Positions 37,201-46,893 are shown, counted from the stretch's first letter. The stretch: 64,000 nucleotides of DNA from Chrysaora quinquecirrha (GCA_014526335.1 JACTAT010000051.1:3076411-3140410), one strand, 5' to 3'. The notes: a model not told the origin generated them from the letters alone. A program made the numbers and translations.

Positions 37201-40200
37201 CAAGTGAGAAAACGAACTCTTTCAGTGTTCATTCTATTGACTATGGTAGAACTTGTTTGAACTTGAATATTCATCTTAAAGTGACAAGTAGCGAAGCACT
37301 CATTTCAGTTTTTCTCATATAATCTGATTTCCAAAATTTCTCAGCAAAATCAAATTAGAAATTAATTCAAGAAAACGACTACAGATCTAAAGCGGTAAAA
37401 CATGTTTTGATCGTTCAACAATCATCTTCATTTACAATTAAATATATATTCTAAAGTGAATTAAGAGTTTTTCATTGTATTATTTTAAGACCCCAGGAAA
37501 GTTACCCTTTTTGTTAAAAGAAATATAGACCCTTATTTCACTGGAATACATTTAAATGTAAATTGAAGATGATTGTTTAACAATCAAAAAATGTTTTACT
37601 GCCTTAAATTTGTAGACGTTTTCTTGGAGTTGATTTTTAACAATCTGATTTCAATTTGCAGTCAGAAATAGCAATGGAAGAAAAAGCAAGGTCCAGTCTA
37701 TCTAGCTCATAACGTCATAAGTTCAGTAAGGTCGAGCATCAGCCTCCGCAGCGACACAGCTTGGGTCAAGGTCTCGTCAACTAATCTACTTTTGCGGTTT
37801 GAGTTACTGACACTAAAAACACCATTCCACATCCGCTTTCGTCTTAACGTTTTTGTATTTAAAGGTGAAGGTGAAATGGTGTATTTAGCAATAGCCGCCA
37901 GCATCTCAGTAGCAGGCTTAATTAAGACCTCGATCCCAGAGATGGACTGGCAGCGAATCTCAAGGGTTGCTATGTCCAGTAAAAGGGCCTGTTTTTACTA
38001 TAGCGATTTTCTTGTCAGTTGCTTCTAGCGAGCTCCTCTGTGAAAAATCGATTCGAGGCAAGGGCTACTGTTCATATAAAATACTTCTTTTCTTATTTGC
38101 GATATTTCGGTGGCAAATCGTCTTCTTTTATACGTATCGCATTTCTATATTTTCTTGCTTCAATATTTTTGTGCGCATATGCTGATTATCTTTTTATTTT
38201 TACTTCCTTCTAATTATCTGCATTGAGAAACAATTTCTGTCATTTCCAACTGTTTTCAGACTGAGCAAAACCAATCTAAATCTCTTCGAAATCCCAAGAA
38301 ATCAAAGAGATTTGCTCAAGAAACAACAGAAACTGTTTGTCTAAGACCCTATAATAAGAAGGCCTGGATTGCAATCGCAACCTATCATCCCTGCCAGTCC
38401 GCCCCTGCTCGATCCTAGCTATGAAGTTACCGCAGCTGGGGCTCGAACCCCAACCTTGCTGAGCTTCCGACCCCATGAGCAAGCTGGATTGGACAACTAC
38501 GCCACAGCACCATCAAGCTTTACAACGTGAACTATCTTGATATCAACACACTTCAAGCTTATCGAAGCTCATATTTGATGCGTGAAAACCAAACTCTTTA
38601 ACCAAACCATTACTTGCCTTTTACATAGAGCCTATTAAATTTAGTAAATTTACAAAAATTTCTCTTACTTTCTTCCATAATAAATTCAATTCCTTGCTCT
38701 CCCAGAGTGTTGTAAATTGGAACCAAAACCATGGAAAACATCATTGCACCTTGGTCAATTATTACCCACTGAAAAAGAAAATAAACTGCATGAAATAGAA
38801 AAGTGGGAGCAATAGAATTACTAAACATAACAATAAGAAAACAAGCAAGTTGATTGGGAGTTATTTACCTCTTGTTTATTTGCTGCACAAATGCCAATTA
38901 AACTTCCCTTTCTATACCCAAGTTCATACAGCGCTGAGCCTAGATAATGGGCTTTTGCATATATCTGAAAAAAATAAGAACCAAATTATAGTCTGATAGG
39001 AACAACTTATCCCCATTTCTAAATGATGGGCTTTCAAAGTGCAAAATCGGAATGAAATGGAACCATATAGAAATCCAACTGAGCAATGAAGTCAAGTCAA
39101 GTCAAGGTGAGTCAAGTCAAGTAAAGTCAAGTCAAGATAAGTCAAGTCAAGTCAAGTCAAGTCAAATCAAGTCAAGTCAAGTCAATTCAAGTCAAGTCAA
39201 GTCAAGTCAAGTCAAGTCAAGTCAAGTCAAGTCAAGTCAAGTCAAATCAAATCATATTGAATTGAATTGAATTGAATTGAATTGAATTGAATCAAATCAA
39301 ATCAAATCAAATCAAATCAAATCAAATCAAGTCAAATCAAATCAAACCAATTAGAATAAAATCAAATCAAGTCAAATCAAATCAAATCAAATCAAATCAA
39401 ATCAAATCAAATCAAATCAAATCAAATCAAATCAAATCAAATCAAATCAAAATCAGTTGGCCAACCTCATTATATGTAGTCCAGATAAAGTCTGATTTTT
39501 CATCAGGTCTCCGGCCAAGGAATGGCTTGTCTCCTGAAAATGAAAGAAACATGTTAATTTTGATGCAACAGAAAAACTTAACGTTATGTAGCACTACTGT
39601 TAATGCAGTATTAATCAGATTAAATACCTGAAATTTCAATGCCTTTGAGGAATATTTCATGGATTGTTTTGCATGGTATATCATCTATGCTTATCAGATT
39701 TGGTTCTTTTGCATTGACATGAATGCGTTCAGGTCCCTTTGAAAAAAGCACACAGTTATCATAGACAATAAAAACATTTTATAGATATCACGGTATCAGG
39801 TTGATTTGCCCAACCTCCGTTTCGCCCAACTTCCTTTTGCCCAAGCTGGTCTTTTTGCCCAAAATTCTTGGTCGTTTCGCCCAACTAAATTACTTGCTAT
39901 CTATTGCTTTTTTATCACTAAAACAGTCACCAAGTTGATGATCGGGGGTTTGGGGGCATAGCCCCCGATGTCAGCAATCAAATAATGGGCAAACTACAAG
40001 AAAGAAGTTATCCATGTCATTTCAGGTTGGGCGAAACGATCATGCTGAGTTGGGCGAAACGTCTTAACAGGTTGGGAAAAAAGGAAGTTTGGTGAATTGG
40101 TGATTGGGCAAAACGTCTTGAAAGCGATATCACTAATGATGCTACCATTCGGCTCTGGATATGGAAGCTATCTGGTTTTGCCATAGGGCATAGGGACTGA

Positions 40201-40928
40201 AATTTGCTAGATGTCTGATAAGGGGTGGCAGCTAGACTTACTATGAGTCTATGTTTCTGCTCATTGATAACAAAAAAGCAGCAGTTTCCTACAGCTGAGA
40301 CTCATAGCCTAACTTTGTTCAAACTCAGCCAGTTTTAGATTAAACTTGCCTTCCCATTTCCAACTCCTATCAAACTTCATTTTGTCCGGTCTGCAGAGTG
40401 TGGGGGGTGCACGGGCAAAAAGGACAATAGAACAATAGAGGAGAACAATGAAAATGTGCTTCAGCAAGCACAAGATCTCGTTGAGAACACCTTACTCTGC
40501 AGACTGGATCCTCTTAACAAGTTACTACTGGCCCCTCCTTCTGGGCTTCTGGTATCCCTGCCAAGCCCATCAGAAGGGGGCTAAGGGGGCTGCAGCCCCA
40601 ACCCTAATAATTTTGAACACAATAGTATGGTATCACAAAATCAATAAATCATCAAATACTTTTCAATTGCCCCCCCACCCCCAAATCTGAGATTCCTTCC
40701 CCTTCCAACAGGCTTGTTAGCTTTCAGTAGAAATAAAATCTGCACATAAGTTTAGCTTACTGGAAGTTCTATTGACTGACACGCGAACTGAGATTGCATC
40801 TTTTCAATTTCTTGTTGTCTCCACGTATGATAAGCGGCGTATGCAAGTGACAATGCAGCAACTGTTCCTAGGATTTGAGGATCTTTGAGATGTGATATTG
40901 CAGCAAGCCAGCTTGAGCTGCAGGACAT
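22687..40928 (-). CDS. ACSL: Long-chain acyl-CoA synthetase, ACSL1/5/6 type, 21 coding exons found
   Basis: Exons in order: 40928-40761, 39736-39628, 39533-39466, 38964-38869, 38768-38669, 36498-36447, 36024-35948, 34750-34679, 33449-33367, 32629-32578, 32482-32400, 31997-31943, 31832-31737, 31191-31119, 31010-30922, 29937-29821, 28960-28907, 28529-28440, 27842-27741, 24699-24628, 22860-22687. It activates C12-C20 fatty acids to acyl-CoA using ATP. A membrane anchor lies at about residues 20-36 ([16 protein letters not shown]). The AMP-binding loop YTSGTTG-NPKG is split over two exons; [38 protein letters not shown] and [13 protein letters not shown] are all present. Phases match at every junction except 38669 to 36498 (phase 1 to 0), where about 60 family residues are missing. 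626 residues are accounted for, against about 700 in vertebrate ACSL1. ACSL3/4 are less similar. Confidence 0.93.
23210..24620. other. ACSL intron; one degenerate repeat, otherwise nothing
   Basis: The stretch 23215-23530 contains TTTTTTACCCGGAGGGTATACTCCC-type text like the ends of the element at 52936-53286, plus two AATACCTTAAAAGTGGG copies. Nothing else was recognised between the last two ACSL coding exons. Confidence 0.45.
25123..25518. mobile_element. MITE of the TAAG(N)AAC superfamily, N = A (copy 1)
   Basis: The left end CACTCATTTTTTTATATAAG + AAACC follows TA; the right end is GTTTCTTATAAAAAATGAGTG. AAGAAAC recurs inside in direct orientation (TATAAGAAAC, TAAGAAACTC, TTAAGAAACC and others). 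It sits in an ACSL intron. Confidence 0.85.
26242..26642. mobile_element. MITE of the TAAG(N)AAC superfamily, N = G (copy 1)
   Basis: 401 bp with TA on both sides. Left CACGCTTTTTTTTATAAAG + AACC, right GGTTCCTTATAAAAAAAGCGTG. GTTCCTTA (inverse TAAGGAAC) occurs about six times. The copy at 42123-42520 is closely similar throughout, including CAAAGCTCGA and ACTCAAGGAAACATTTGATA. Confidence 0.88.
26808..27215. mobile_element. MITE-like element with GTTCAGTGAA words
   Basis: The left side has GGACAAATGAACTGATTATT and the right side the inverse AGTTCATTTGCACAGGGCC; CATTTGGCCAC and TTGTTCAGTGAA recur inside in both orientations. The design resembles family A (GGCC end, TTTGGCCA inside) with a different internal word. 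It lies in an ACSL intron. Confidence 0.6.
28032..28425. repeat. (ATC)n trinucleotide tract in ACSL intron
   Basis: About 390 bp of nearly uninterrupted CAT/ATC repeat. It gives artificial poly-Ile and poly-Met ORFs on the two strands, which are not genes. It begins about 15 bp beyond the 5' splice site of the exon ending at 28440. Confidence 0.95.
28655..28760 (-). mobile_element. Fragment of the TAAGAAC MITE
   Basis: Reverse complement reads TACGAGCCTGGTTTGGCCCAG.. and ..TCTGAGGCTGG, matching 8085-8155 inside the full element at 8059-8409. Ends missing. Confidence 0.7.
31215..31710. repeat. Imperfect GAT/GATGAT tract in ACSL intron
   Basis: About 500 bp of degenerate GATGATGGTGAT-type sequence between the exons ending at 31737 and starting at 31191. 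Long ORFs in it (for example minus 31115-31660) come from the repeat, although that ORF also covers a true exon in a different frame. Confidence 0.9.
32221..32392. mobile_element. Degenerate TAAG(N)AAC-superfamily MITE beside a splice donor
   Basis: The right end GTTCTTTATAAAAAAAGCGTG is clear; the left end (CCTTTTAATTAAGAAC) is weak. The right end stops at 32392, only 6 bp before the intron's first base at 32399 (minus-strand donor GTTGGTT). Confidence 0.6.
32757..32945 (+). repeat. SINE-like repeat (copy 2)
   Basis: GCTGTGGTGTCGTGGTGTAA serves as an A-box-like head, GGGATCGAGCCC as a B box, and the body ends CTGAGATCCTAGCGACTGGC, GCTAAAACACCATTTACC. The same tail is at 37860-37935 and 50980-51030 in inverse orientation. 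Confidence 0.72.
33041..33307. mobile_element. MITE family A, copy 4
   Basis: GACCCTGGCCACACGATTAA at the left; ATCGTTCACCAGAGCC at the right; internal CAAACATCTGAAAGCAATGT and GTGGCCAAACGG. ACSL intron. Confidence 0.78.
33506..33797 (+). repeat. tRNA-derived SINE with intact A and B boxes
   Basis: A-box TGGCGCAGTGG at 33513-33523 and B-box GGTTCGAGCC at 33568-33577, spaced as in a tRNA, followed by a unique body of about 220 bp and an ACTTTAAC-type tail. It resembles a tRNA gene at the 5' end but lacks a closing acceptor stem, so it is a SINE and not a tRNA gene. Confidence 0.78.
33800..34555. other. ACSL intron, nothing recognised
   Basis: Low-complexity text with repeated TTACCCCC/GGTTAT words at 34100-34310. 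No exon or complete element seen. Confidence 0.4.
34558..34641. mobile_element. MITE family A, 84 bp miniature copy 5
   Basis: GGCCATGGCAAAACGATCAA, then TTGTTGGTCAAACATTTG, then TTTGATCGCTTGGCTAGGGC. Only the two ends and one internal word remain. It stops 38 bp from the ACSL exon ending at 34679. Confidence 0.78.
35568..35843. mobile_element. MITE family A, copy 6
   Basis: GCCCTGGTCAAACGATCAAA at the left; TGATTGATCATTGTTTCCAG at the right; CAAACATTGTTTGACAAACA inside. ACSL intron. Confidence 0.8.
36583..36984. mobile_element. MITE with GGCCCCAGTTACACTATG ends
   Basis: 402 bp with 26 bp inverted ends GGCCCCAGTTACACTATGCC and the inverse ..GGCATAGTGTAACTGGGGCC. CATGACGCTCC and AAAATCATGGCGCT recur inside. 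It has a higher GC content than its surroundings. ACSL intron. Confidence 0.88.
37347..37651. mobile_element. Palindromic foldback of 305 bp
   Basis: Arms of about 100 bp: left GAAAACGACTACAGATCTAA, AACAATCATCTTCATTTACA; right the inverse (TGTAAATTGAAGATGATTGT, TTTGTAGACGTTTTC). Central spacer of about 100 bp. ACSL intron. Confidence 0.8.
37715..37990. repeat. Two SINE tails in inverted orientation
   Basis: The left half ends ..TTTGAGTTACTGACACTAAA, ACACCATTCCAC; the right half begins GGTGAAATGGTGTATTTAGC, GCCGCCAGCATCTCAG, the inverse of the same SINE tail. Probably two nested or head-on insertions. Confidence 0.6.
38335..38515 (-). repeat. tRNA-derived SINE, minus strand
   Basis: On the minus strand: A-box-like TGGCGTAGTTGTCC near 38505, B-box GGTTCGAGCCCC near 38435, then a body ending AATCCAGGCCTTCTT. 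The acceptor stem does not close, so it is not a working tRNA. Confidence 0.7.
39085..39452. repeat. Composite pentanucleotide array abutting an ACSL splice donor
   Basis: A (CAAGT)n block at 39085-39250, then (GAATT)n at about 39255-39290, then (CAAAT)n to 39452. The last block ends about 14 bp from the exon boundary at 39466, so the 5' end of that intron is nearly all repeat. The plus-strand ORFs here are products of the array. Confidence 0.95.
39800..40130. mobile_element. GCCCAAC-word repeat element, copy 1
   Basis: The left side carries TTTGCCCAACCTCCGTTTCG and CCAACTTCCTTTTGCCCAAG; the right side has the inverse words GGTTGGGCGAAACG and TTGGGCAAAACGTCTTG. A partial copy lies at 44560-44660 in inverse orientation within the GNPNAT1 intron. 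Confidence 0.7.
40140..40755. other. ACSL intron 1, nothing recognised
   Basis: Only a short CAGAAGGGGGCTAAGGGGGC / GCAGCCCC hairpin near 40570-40600 stands out. Confidence 0.4.
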
Positions 40929-41140
40929 ATTGTGGTTGAGCTTTCCTACAAATCGATAATTATGCAGATATTCAGAAAATTTTGCTTGCATTTCAATAAA
41001 ACCGAAATGATATTCAATTATGACAAAAAGGCAGGAAGAATTACCTTTCGAGGGTCGCACTGAGGAGCAAGCCTCTTGTTCTTGGCTTCACTTAGGCCAC
41101 CTGACCAGAAGAAAGCAAGAAGTCCCGCCTCAAAACTATA
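40929..41140 (-). other. 5' UTR of ACSL, with probable non-coding first exon
   Basis: A good acceptor (TTTGTAG) ends at 40946, so the ATG exon begins at 40945 with 17 non-coding bases. A matching donor (CGAAAG|GTAATT) lies at 41045/41044, preceded by sequence that could be a leader exon up to about 41140. The transcription start was not identified. Confidence 0.45.
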
Positions 41141-41838
41141 AATTCAAGGAAAAGCTAGTGTTACAAAATTAAATGCATGTTCATAATACAAAATAAGTTG
41201 CAAATTTAACGTTTCACGACTATTTTAACTAGAATGCATACACATCTTTACCTGGCAAATTGACCACAACTCACGCAAATCCTCAAATTCAATACATTAA
41301 CATTTTGAGAAAGAAATCGTTTGCCATTTCTTGTTTCCCTGTGATCAATCAAAGGGGAGAAAAGGGTCAAAATATTCCACCTTCATCTTAAATTGTATTG
41401 TGTTAGGGCTATGTTGAGCCTTCTTCAGCACCATACAACATAAGTGAAGACTTGCGGTGCATTTCGATTCGCATCTGGGTATAAATTCTGTCTTAATAGT
41501 CGATTATTTCGGTCTGTTTCTGACGTTCATACTCTGAGGATTGTGAGATGAAAAAAGCTTTTCAGTATGCCCAGAAATGTTTCCGTCCGCTCTTTCTCGC
41601 AATTTAACCTTCTTCAGAGAAATATGTTGTAACTTAAGCGATAAAAAGTCTATAGTATTGCGAGATGCGACTGAAACAAAAAAGAGACTTGTTAATGCAG
41701 GTTGAACCAAATAAACAAAAGCTTAAATAACAACACAATACATAAAATACATATGGTAGGCCTATAATATCTAACTCCTCTCCTATCACTCCTTAACCAT
41801 TTATATACGTATATAAACTAAAATCATTAAATTTGGAA

Positions 41839-41844
41839 TTTATT
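41839..41844 (-). terminator. Poly(A) signal AATAAA of GNPNAT1
   Basis: AATAAA on the minus strand, 38 bp after the GNPNAT1 stop codon. It is the only canonical signal close to the stop. Confidence 0.6.
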
Positions 41845-41881
41845 GTCTATTTCGTCCTCTCGATTTTCAAGAATAGGTTTC

Positions 41882-44764
41882 TTAGCTAAAAAATCGTTTA
41901 CATAAATAATTTCTTCCCTCATTTTCGAAACCAAATTGACTATAGAAAGGCACAAGACCCTCTGTACATTCTAAACTCGTTTTGTAACAGCAAATTTTTT
42001 CACTCAATAATGTCAACGTCTCGACGATCCTGAAAGAGAGGAGAAAAGCGTTTGAGTTGTACAGAGCATTATACGATTGCGATCAAAGATGTTTCATCGC
42101 AAAAAAGGAAAACGTAACAGTACACACTTTTTTTATTAGGAACCTAGCTTAACGTTCCTTATTTTTGGACCTCTTTTGGGGCAATTGTAGTTCAAAAGGT
42201 TCCTTAATAGTTCCTTAATTTTAACTGTACCTACAGTGGTCTTAACAATAAAAGAGAGACATTTGCATGTGAGCCCCATGTGAGCAAAGCTCGAGACTAC
42301 TCAAGGAAACATTTGATACATGCTTAATGTACAATTTATGTTGTTTTCGACTGCAAATGAATGGAACCGGCTTTATAATTCTTGATTATTAACAGTAATA
42401 AAAGCATTCAACATTGAAAAGTTCCTTAATGATTTTCTCATTAGTAGTATAAGTTCTTTAAATTTTCGGGCTTTCTACATATAGATTTCTTATAAAGTGG
42501 ATTTTTATGAAAAAAGCGTGCATTTAAAGGATCTAGATCCCTTTACGGTAGATCCTATTTTAAGGGTCTATACCCCTACACTCCTGTTGAATAAGAATCA
42601 CGCAGACTGCGTTAGCAACTTTGGTTTCTTGTGAGCGGGCTTTTACTGTAGATACTGTACACAAAACGGAGTGGTATATGCATGTGGAATAGCATGTATA
42701 AAGGAATATTCAAATGATTGATAAAGGCGAATATGGTTTCATATGCAGAAATATCGGGATGCGGTGCTTTACGGTAGTAGGGATTGAAGAATAAACAACT
42801 CAGTTAGCGAAAGAATGGAAATATAATTATGAGCAATATAATTTTCTTTTGTACACGCCCTTTTATAAGAAACCGGTTTATAAGAAAACTAGAACTAGAC
42901 ACCAAGAAACTTTTAGAACTAGGAGGAAGAACTTAAGAAACTGCAGAAATTTTTGCGTCCGTTTTCCAACATACTGATTCACATTTGTGGAGGTAGTAAT
43001 TAGTTCTCAAGCATTTCCGTGCGATTCCTCGTACCAGCGTGGCTAATTCCGTGCGATTTATCGCATCTGTAAGCAATACTGTATCCCGTGTATCCCACAG
43101 AAGGTTTTTCGTCGTTTTTACTGAAATTTATTTCAACTAAATAAGAAACTGTTAAGAAACTTTTAGAGCTAAAATTGGGCCAAAAATTAAGAAACTTTTA
43201 GAACTAGGCCCGAGTTAGGTTTCTTATAAAAAAAAAACGTGTAGCTACTTACAGCTGTCCAAGATGTCTTCGACGGTAGTTTTTATCAACAACAATATCT
43301 TCAACTCTCCCCCTCTAAAAAGAAAAGTTTCACCAAAATGCTGATAGTTAAACTATGTACAACACACCTTGGGGAAAGGATTTGAATATAAGTGTAGCAT
43401 AGTCAATGTAGTATAATGACTTACTGAGGCGTTACGATGAATGAATTTATATTCAACAGCCAATGTTCCACTGGCTACTACTTGACTTGTAGAGGTATCC
43501 TCAATAACGATAATGAAATAGCTATCTTTGCAATTCTTCATTGTCATGAACCGAGCTGCAATAATAGTACAAAGTGTCTAATCATCAGTTGAAAAATCAC
43601 AGGCAAAGTTGCAAGAGGGACTTAGATGGAGCAAAAAGCAAAATGGTGTTTATTTTAAAGAGTTGTGTGGGAAGTTAAGAGAATATTTTATTAAAAAGTA
43701 TTCCCACAAATGTTGCTCAAGAGTACTATTTTTTAAAAGGTTTATTATTTTGTGTGTGCTATTGTAAGCTTTTAAGATCTTAACCACATATGTATTGCTT
43801 CACCCCTCAAATAACCCCTATGGCCCGTTATAGCCTATCAAAGTCTTTCAAAGAGGAAAAGTTGAAGTACTGAATGAGCACACAACAATGAAACAAGATT
43901 TTTATACCCAAGAACTTTTCTTTCGAAATCTCTCCAACCTCTGTTAGTTGTCTGAGAAGATCCAAATAACCTAAGGAAAAGAAAAAATCAGATATATTAA
44001 AAATAATCATACTTCTAAGAAAAATCCAGTCTACGTCTGCAGTAACTGAAAACTGTAATTACAATGATTAGTGACATTAAATTCAAGTTGAATAATTTCT
44101 TATGGATTTGATTATGATCAGCAGATTTGATTATGATCAATAATCCAATCAGGATCTGCTAAAGGATACTTCCTTGTTTTGTCCTATCAAAATACTTCCT
44201 GGTTTCTTTTCCAAGAATTTCATGCAACTGAGGCCAGGCAGCAAGGGGGAGGGGCAACAAGGCTTTGGGATCAATTTTTCATACAATCGACTATTAACAA
44301 TGTTGATCACCTTTATCATAATCTTCTGAATTAAGAGGTCTCATGATCAAGCCATCTCCAACAAACGAAGGACTTAATCCATTTTTCAGTTTTATTGGAC
44401 TTTTGCTGAAGTCAACATCTGTAAGGATTGACTTGTCAAAAAGATCAACTTTGTGGATTCCATTCTGAAAAAGAAACACAAATAATATAAAAGATATAAC
44501 ACAATATTATTGCTTTTGCTGCTATTTTAGTAACAAAACAAGTAATCGATGAATAGAAAGAAGGCAGTTAGGCAAAACGACCAAGAATGTTGGGCAAAAA
44601 GCCAGCTTGGGCGAGAAGGAAGTTGGGCAAAACGGGAGTTGGGGTAATCAAACTGAAACCCTTCCCCCCTTCTCCCAAGACCCTACTATACCCTATTCAC
44701 CCGATCATGATGTCTTTTCCAATTTCCATCCAATTATTGCCATTGAAAACTACAGGCTTACCAT
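41882..44764 (-). CDS. GNPNAT1: Glucosamine-6-phosphate N-acetyltransferase (GNPNAT1)
   Basis: Exons: 44764-44762 (ATG only, inferred), 44464-44311, 43970-43908, 43555-43425, 43314-43253, 42029-41882. Phases match throughout and give 186 residues (human 184). The enzyme transfers acetyl from acetyl-CoA to glucosamine-6-phosphate in UDP-GlcNAc synthesis. GNAT-fold landmarks: GLIMRPL near the N-terminus, LRQLTEVGEISKEKF, IVIEDTSTSQVVASGTL, EYKFIHRNASRGRVEDIVVD, then YRRRHLGQL (acetyl-CoA pyrophosphate loop region) and LECTEGLVPFYSQFGF; the C-terminus is YLCKRFFS. The exon at 44464 begins in frame at Asn with no ATG. The nearest upstream solution is ATG directly followed by a good donor GTAAGC at 44761. 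The intron before the last exon holds two TAAG(N)AAC MITEs. Confidence 0.93.
42123..42520. mobile_element. MITE of the TAAG(N)AAC superfamily, N = G (copy 2)
   Basis: Left CACACTTTTTTTATTAGGAAC after TA, right end GAAAAAAGCGTG. Closely similar to 26242-26642 over the whole length, with AGTTCCTTAATAGTTCCTTA inside. Lies in the last GNPNAT1 intron. Confidence 0.88.
42854..43241. mobile_element. MITE of the TAAG(N)AAC superfamily, N = A (copy 2)
   Basis: Left CACGCCCTTTTATAAGAAAC, right GGTTTCTTATAAAAAAAAAA then CGTG, TA on both sides (42852-42853 and 43242-43243). AAGAAAC occurs about seven times inside, each in the same orientation. The right end is 9 bp from the GNPNAT1 splice donor at 43252. 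Confidence 0.9.
44560..44660. mobile_element. GCCCAAC-word repeat, partial copy 2
   Basis: TTAGGCAAAACGACCAAGAA, TTGGGCAAAAAGCCAGCTTG and GGAAGTTGGGCAAAACGG are the inverse of 39810-39890. It lies in GNPNAT1 intron 1 if the ATG exon at 44762 is right. Confidence 0.65.
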
Positions 44765-45266
44765 TTTAAATAGGAAGTTTGTTATCTCTAAGCCTTTGAT
44801 ACACGGTATTCAAGTTGTTTTCAGGTAGATAATATTTATTTACGACCAGCAGCAATAAATCAGTTCACGTTTAGGCCATTTTTGTCATCATGACATCATA
44901 ATCATGAATGGAATGTTGTTTCGTTATCCAGTCCAAGAAGGAATAAACTCCAAAAATTAACAAGACTCTTCAACGTAAGACTCAGCTTTCTTTTTGTCAA
45001 TGATTGTAACTTGAGGATAAATTAATGATCTGTTTATTGAAGGAAAGTCGCAAAAACCAAAGCACTATCCACGAATTATGCTGCAAAATGTCGTCCACGT
45101 AGAATCATCGTTAAGAGACTGAGTATGAGATCGAGGCGTTTTAGGGATGGGCTTGATGACGTAGACAAAAAGCGCAGTAGCAACCTGAACCCCCGAAACG
45201 CGGGAAATAATTCCCAAATAATTCCGCTGAAGGTGTCCCTACCAAAGACCAGGCTTTAGCTTCCTA

Positions 45267-45556
45267 GGCCCTGACCAAAAGATCAAACATTTTTTGTCAA
45301 ATATCTGACATTTGCTTATTAAATAAGATGTTTGACTGTTTGAATGTTTACTTCGTAAAACATTCTCTTTGTCAAACATTTTCTCTTTTCTGCTTGTGAG
45401 AGACAGAAAATGTTTTTTCAGTTTTCACAAACATCGCACCGCTTTGAAAATTTTTCTCGCGAACAATATTTTGTGTCGTGGCCAAAAGGTCAAACATTGC
45501 TTGTAAAGAAAATCTTAAATGTTTGGCAAACAATGTTTGATCTTTTGGCAATGACC
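45267..45556. mobile_element. MITE family A, copy 7
   Basis: GGCCCTGACCAAAAGATCAA at the left; TTTGATCTTTTGGCAATGACC at the right; AACATTTTCTCTTTTCTGCT near the middle. Upstream of GNPNAT1. Confidence 0.8.
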
Positions 45557-45559
45557 TTA

Positions 45560-46890
45560 CATAAGATGGAAAGGGAGGAAAAACTAACACCGAGAAACAG
45601 GCAATAAATATTCGAAGGAAAGCGAATTCGGTTCGGTCAAGGTCGAACTTTTCTAATATTCCAATTTCATATTCAAATACTTTACAAATGCCATCTACAT
45701 TACTTTGGTATTGTATGGTTGTTGAGAATTCTTTAATAAACTTAAATAAATGTAATTTTAAGTATAATTAACAAAAAAAACATGTTTTCTAATCAAAAGG
45801 GAAATGTACAAATTACGAAAAGAAACAACAAAAAACAAATTAAAAAAAGGGAAAGGAATACAGTAAATCGGAATTCAATATTGTTTATATTGATAATTTT
45901 GTCAAGTGTATGCATTGTAGGAGAGATTTATAAACTTTTTCAACGATTAAACGAAGGTTATATAATAATTGCGATTCCTACCAATCAGGAGTTCAACCGA
46001 AACGTATCCATGTATTTGCATTTTCTGTGGTGTTTCTTCAGGCTCGCTAAACGCCATTTTGATGAAAATGCGTTGAGCGAGCGTTGCTCTCTCTGTGGTT
46101 CCGTTTCGCTCCTTTGAGTTGCTACAATAGTATCGCGTAGCGCAAAGCGTTCAGAAGACACAGACTATCGAATAAATAGAAGCGCTACTATAGAAATAGC
46201 TCGACCAATCTTAAAAACGCTTAGCAGCTTTCAACTGAGTTTTTCGCTCGTAATTTTCGCTCGGAGCCGCATAATGATTGAAATACAGACTACATCTATT
46301 AGTGCTTTCAGAAAGTTTTTTGGGGGAGGGAAAGGAGGGGGTTAACAAATATTAACGAAATTGATTAGCTTACGTTTTTTACTATACGTTGCTGTCCTGC
46401 TAAATTAAACTAAAATGAAATTATAAATTTGAAATTTATATTCTAACTGAGATTTTAAATTTACATAATTATAAATCTTGTGAACGGGAAAATTTAATGA
46501 AAATGTTTATGATTATAATCGACAAAATTGATATAGACATATTTTATCCTAATTCTTTTCTACAGCAAACCATAGCAAATCCATAACCGAATCATGTTTT
46601 ACAATTTTCAAGTTTCTGCTAGCATCATTAGCATATTCTTTAAATCGGAGAAGTTCTCAACTTTACAGCTATCCATCCTTTTACAATTCAATAATTTCGA
46701 TAATTTTTCTCAAGTAGCCAAGCACGTATCAAAAGCGATTTGGTTTCTTCAATTAGATTGCCTCCTGTCTCAGTTTTCGCCTAGGCCTTCCACATCCCGA
46801 CTGAGGCCTTAGGCCTACTCTCGAAGTCACTTCGGAGAATTGGGATACTGCGTAGCTTGTTGAATTATAGATTTTAGCACTGATTGAAAT
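45560..46890. other. Intergenic between GNPNAT1 and DAAM, nothing recognised
   Basis: The 111-codon plus ORF at 45782-46117 is Lys/Asn-rich and has no family match that I know. The GNPNAT1 promoter and the DAAM 3' UTR must lie here. Confidence 0.45.
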
Positions 46891-46893
46891 CAT

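Noticed and set aside
44440..44464. ATG at the 5' edge of the GNPNAT1 exon (reading MESTKLIF) as the start
   Set aside because: That frame differs from the conserved one and stops after about 23 codons.
45782..46117. 111-codon plus ORF between GNPNAT1 and DAAM
   Set aside because: Lys/Asn-rich N-terminus from AT-rich DNA, no domain or signal that I can support.
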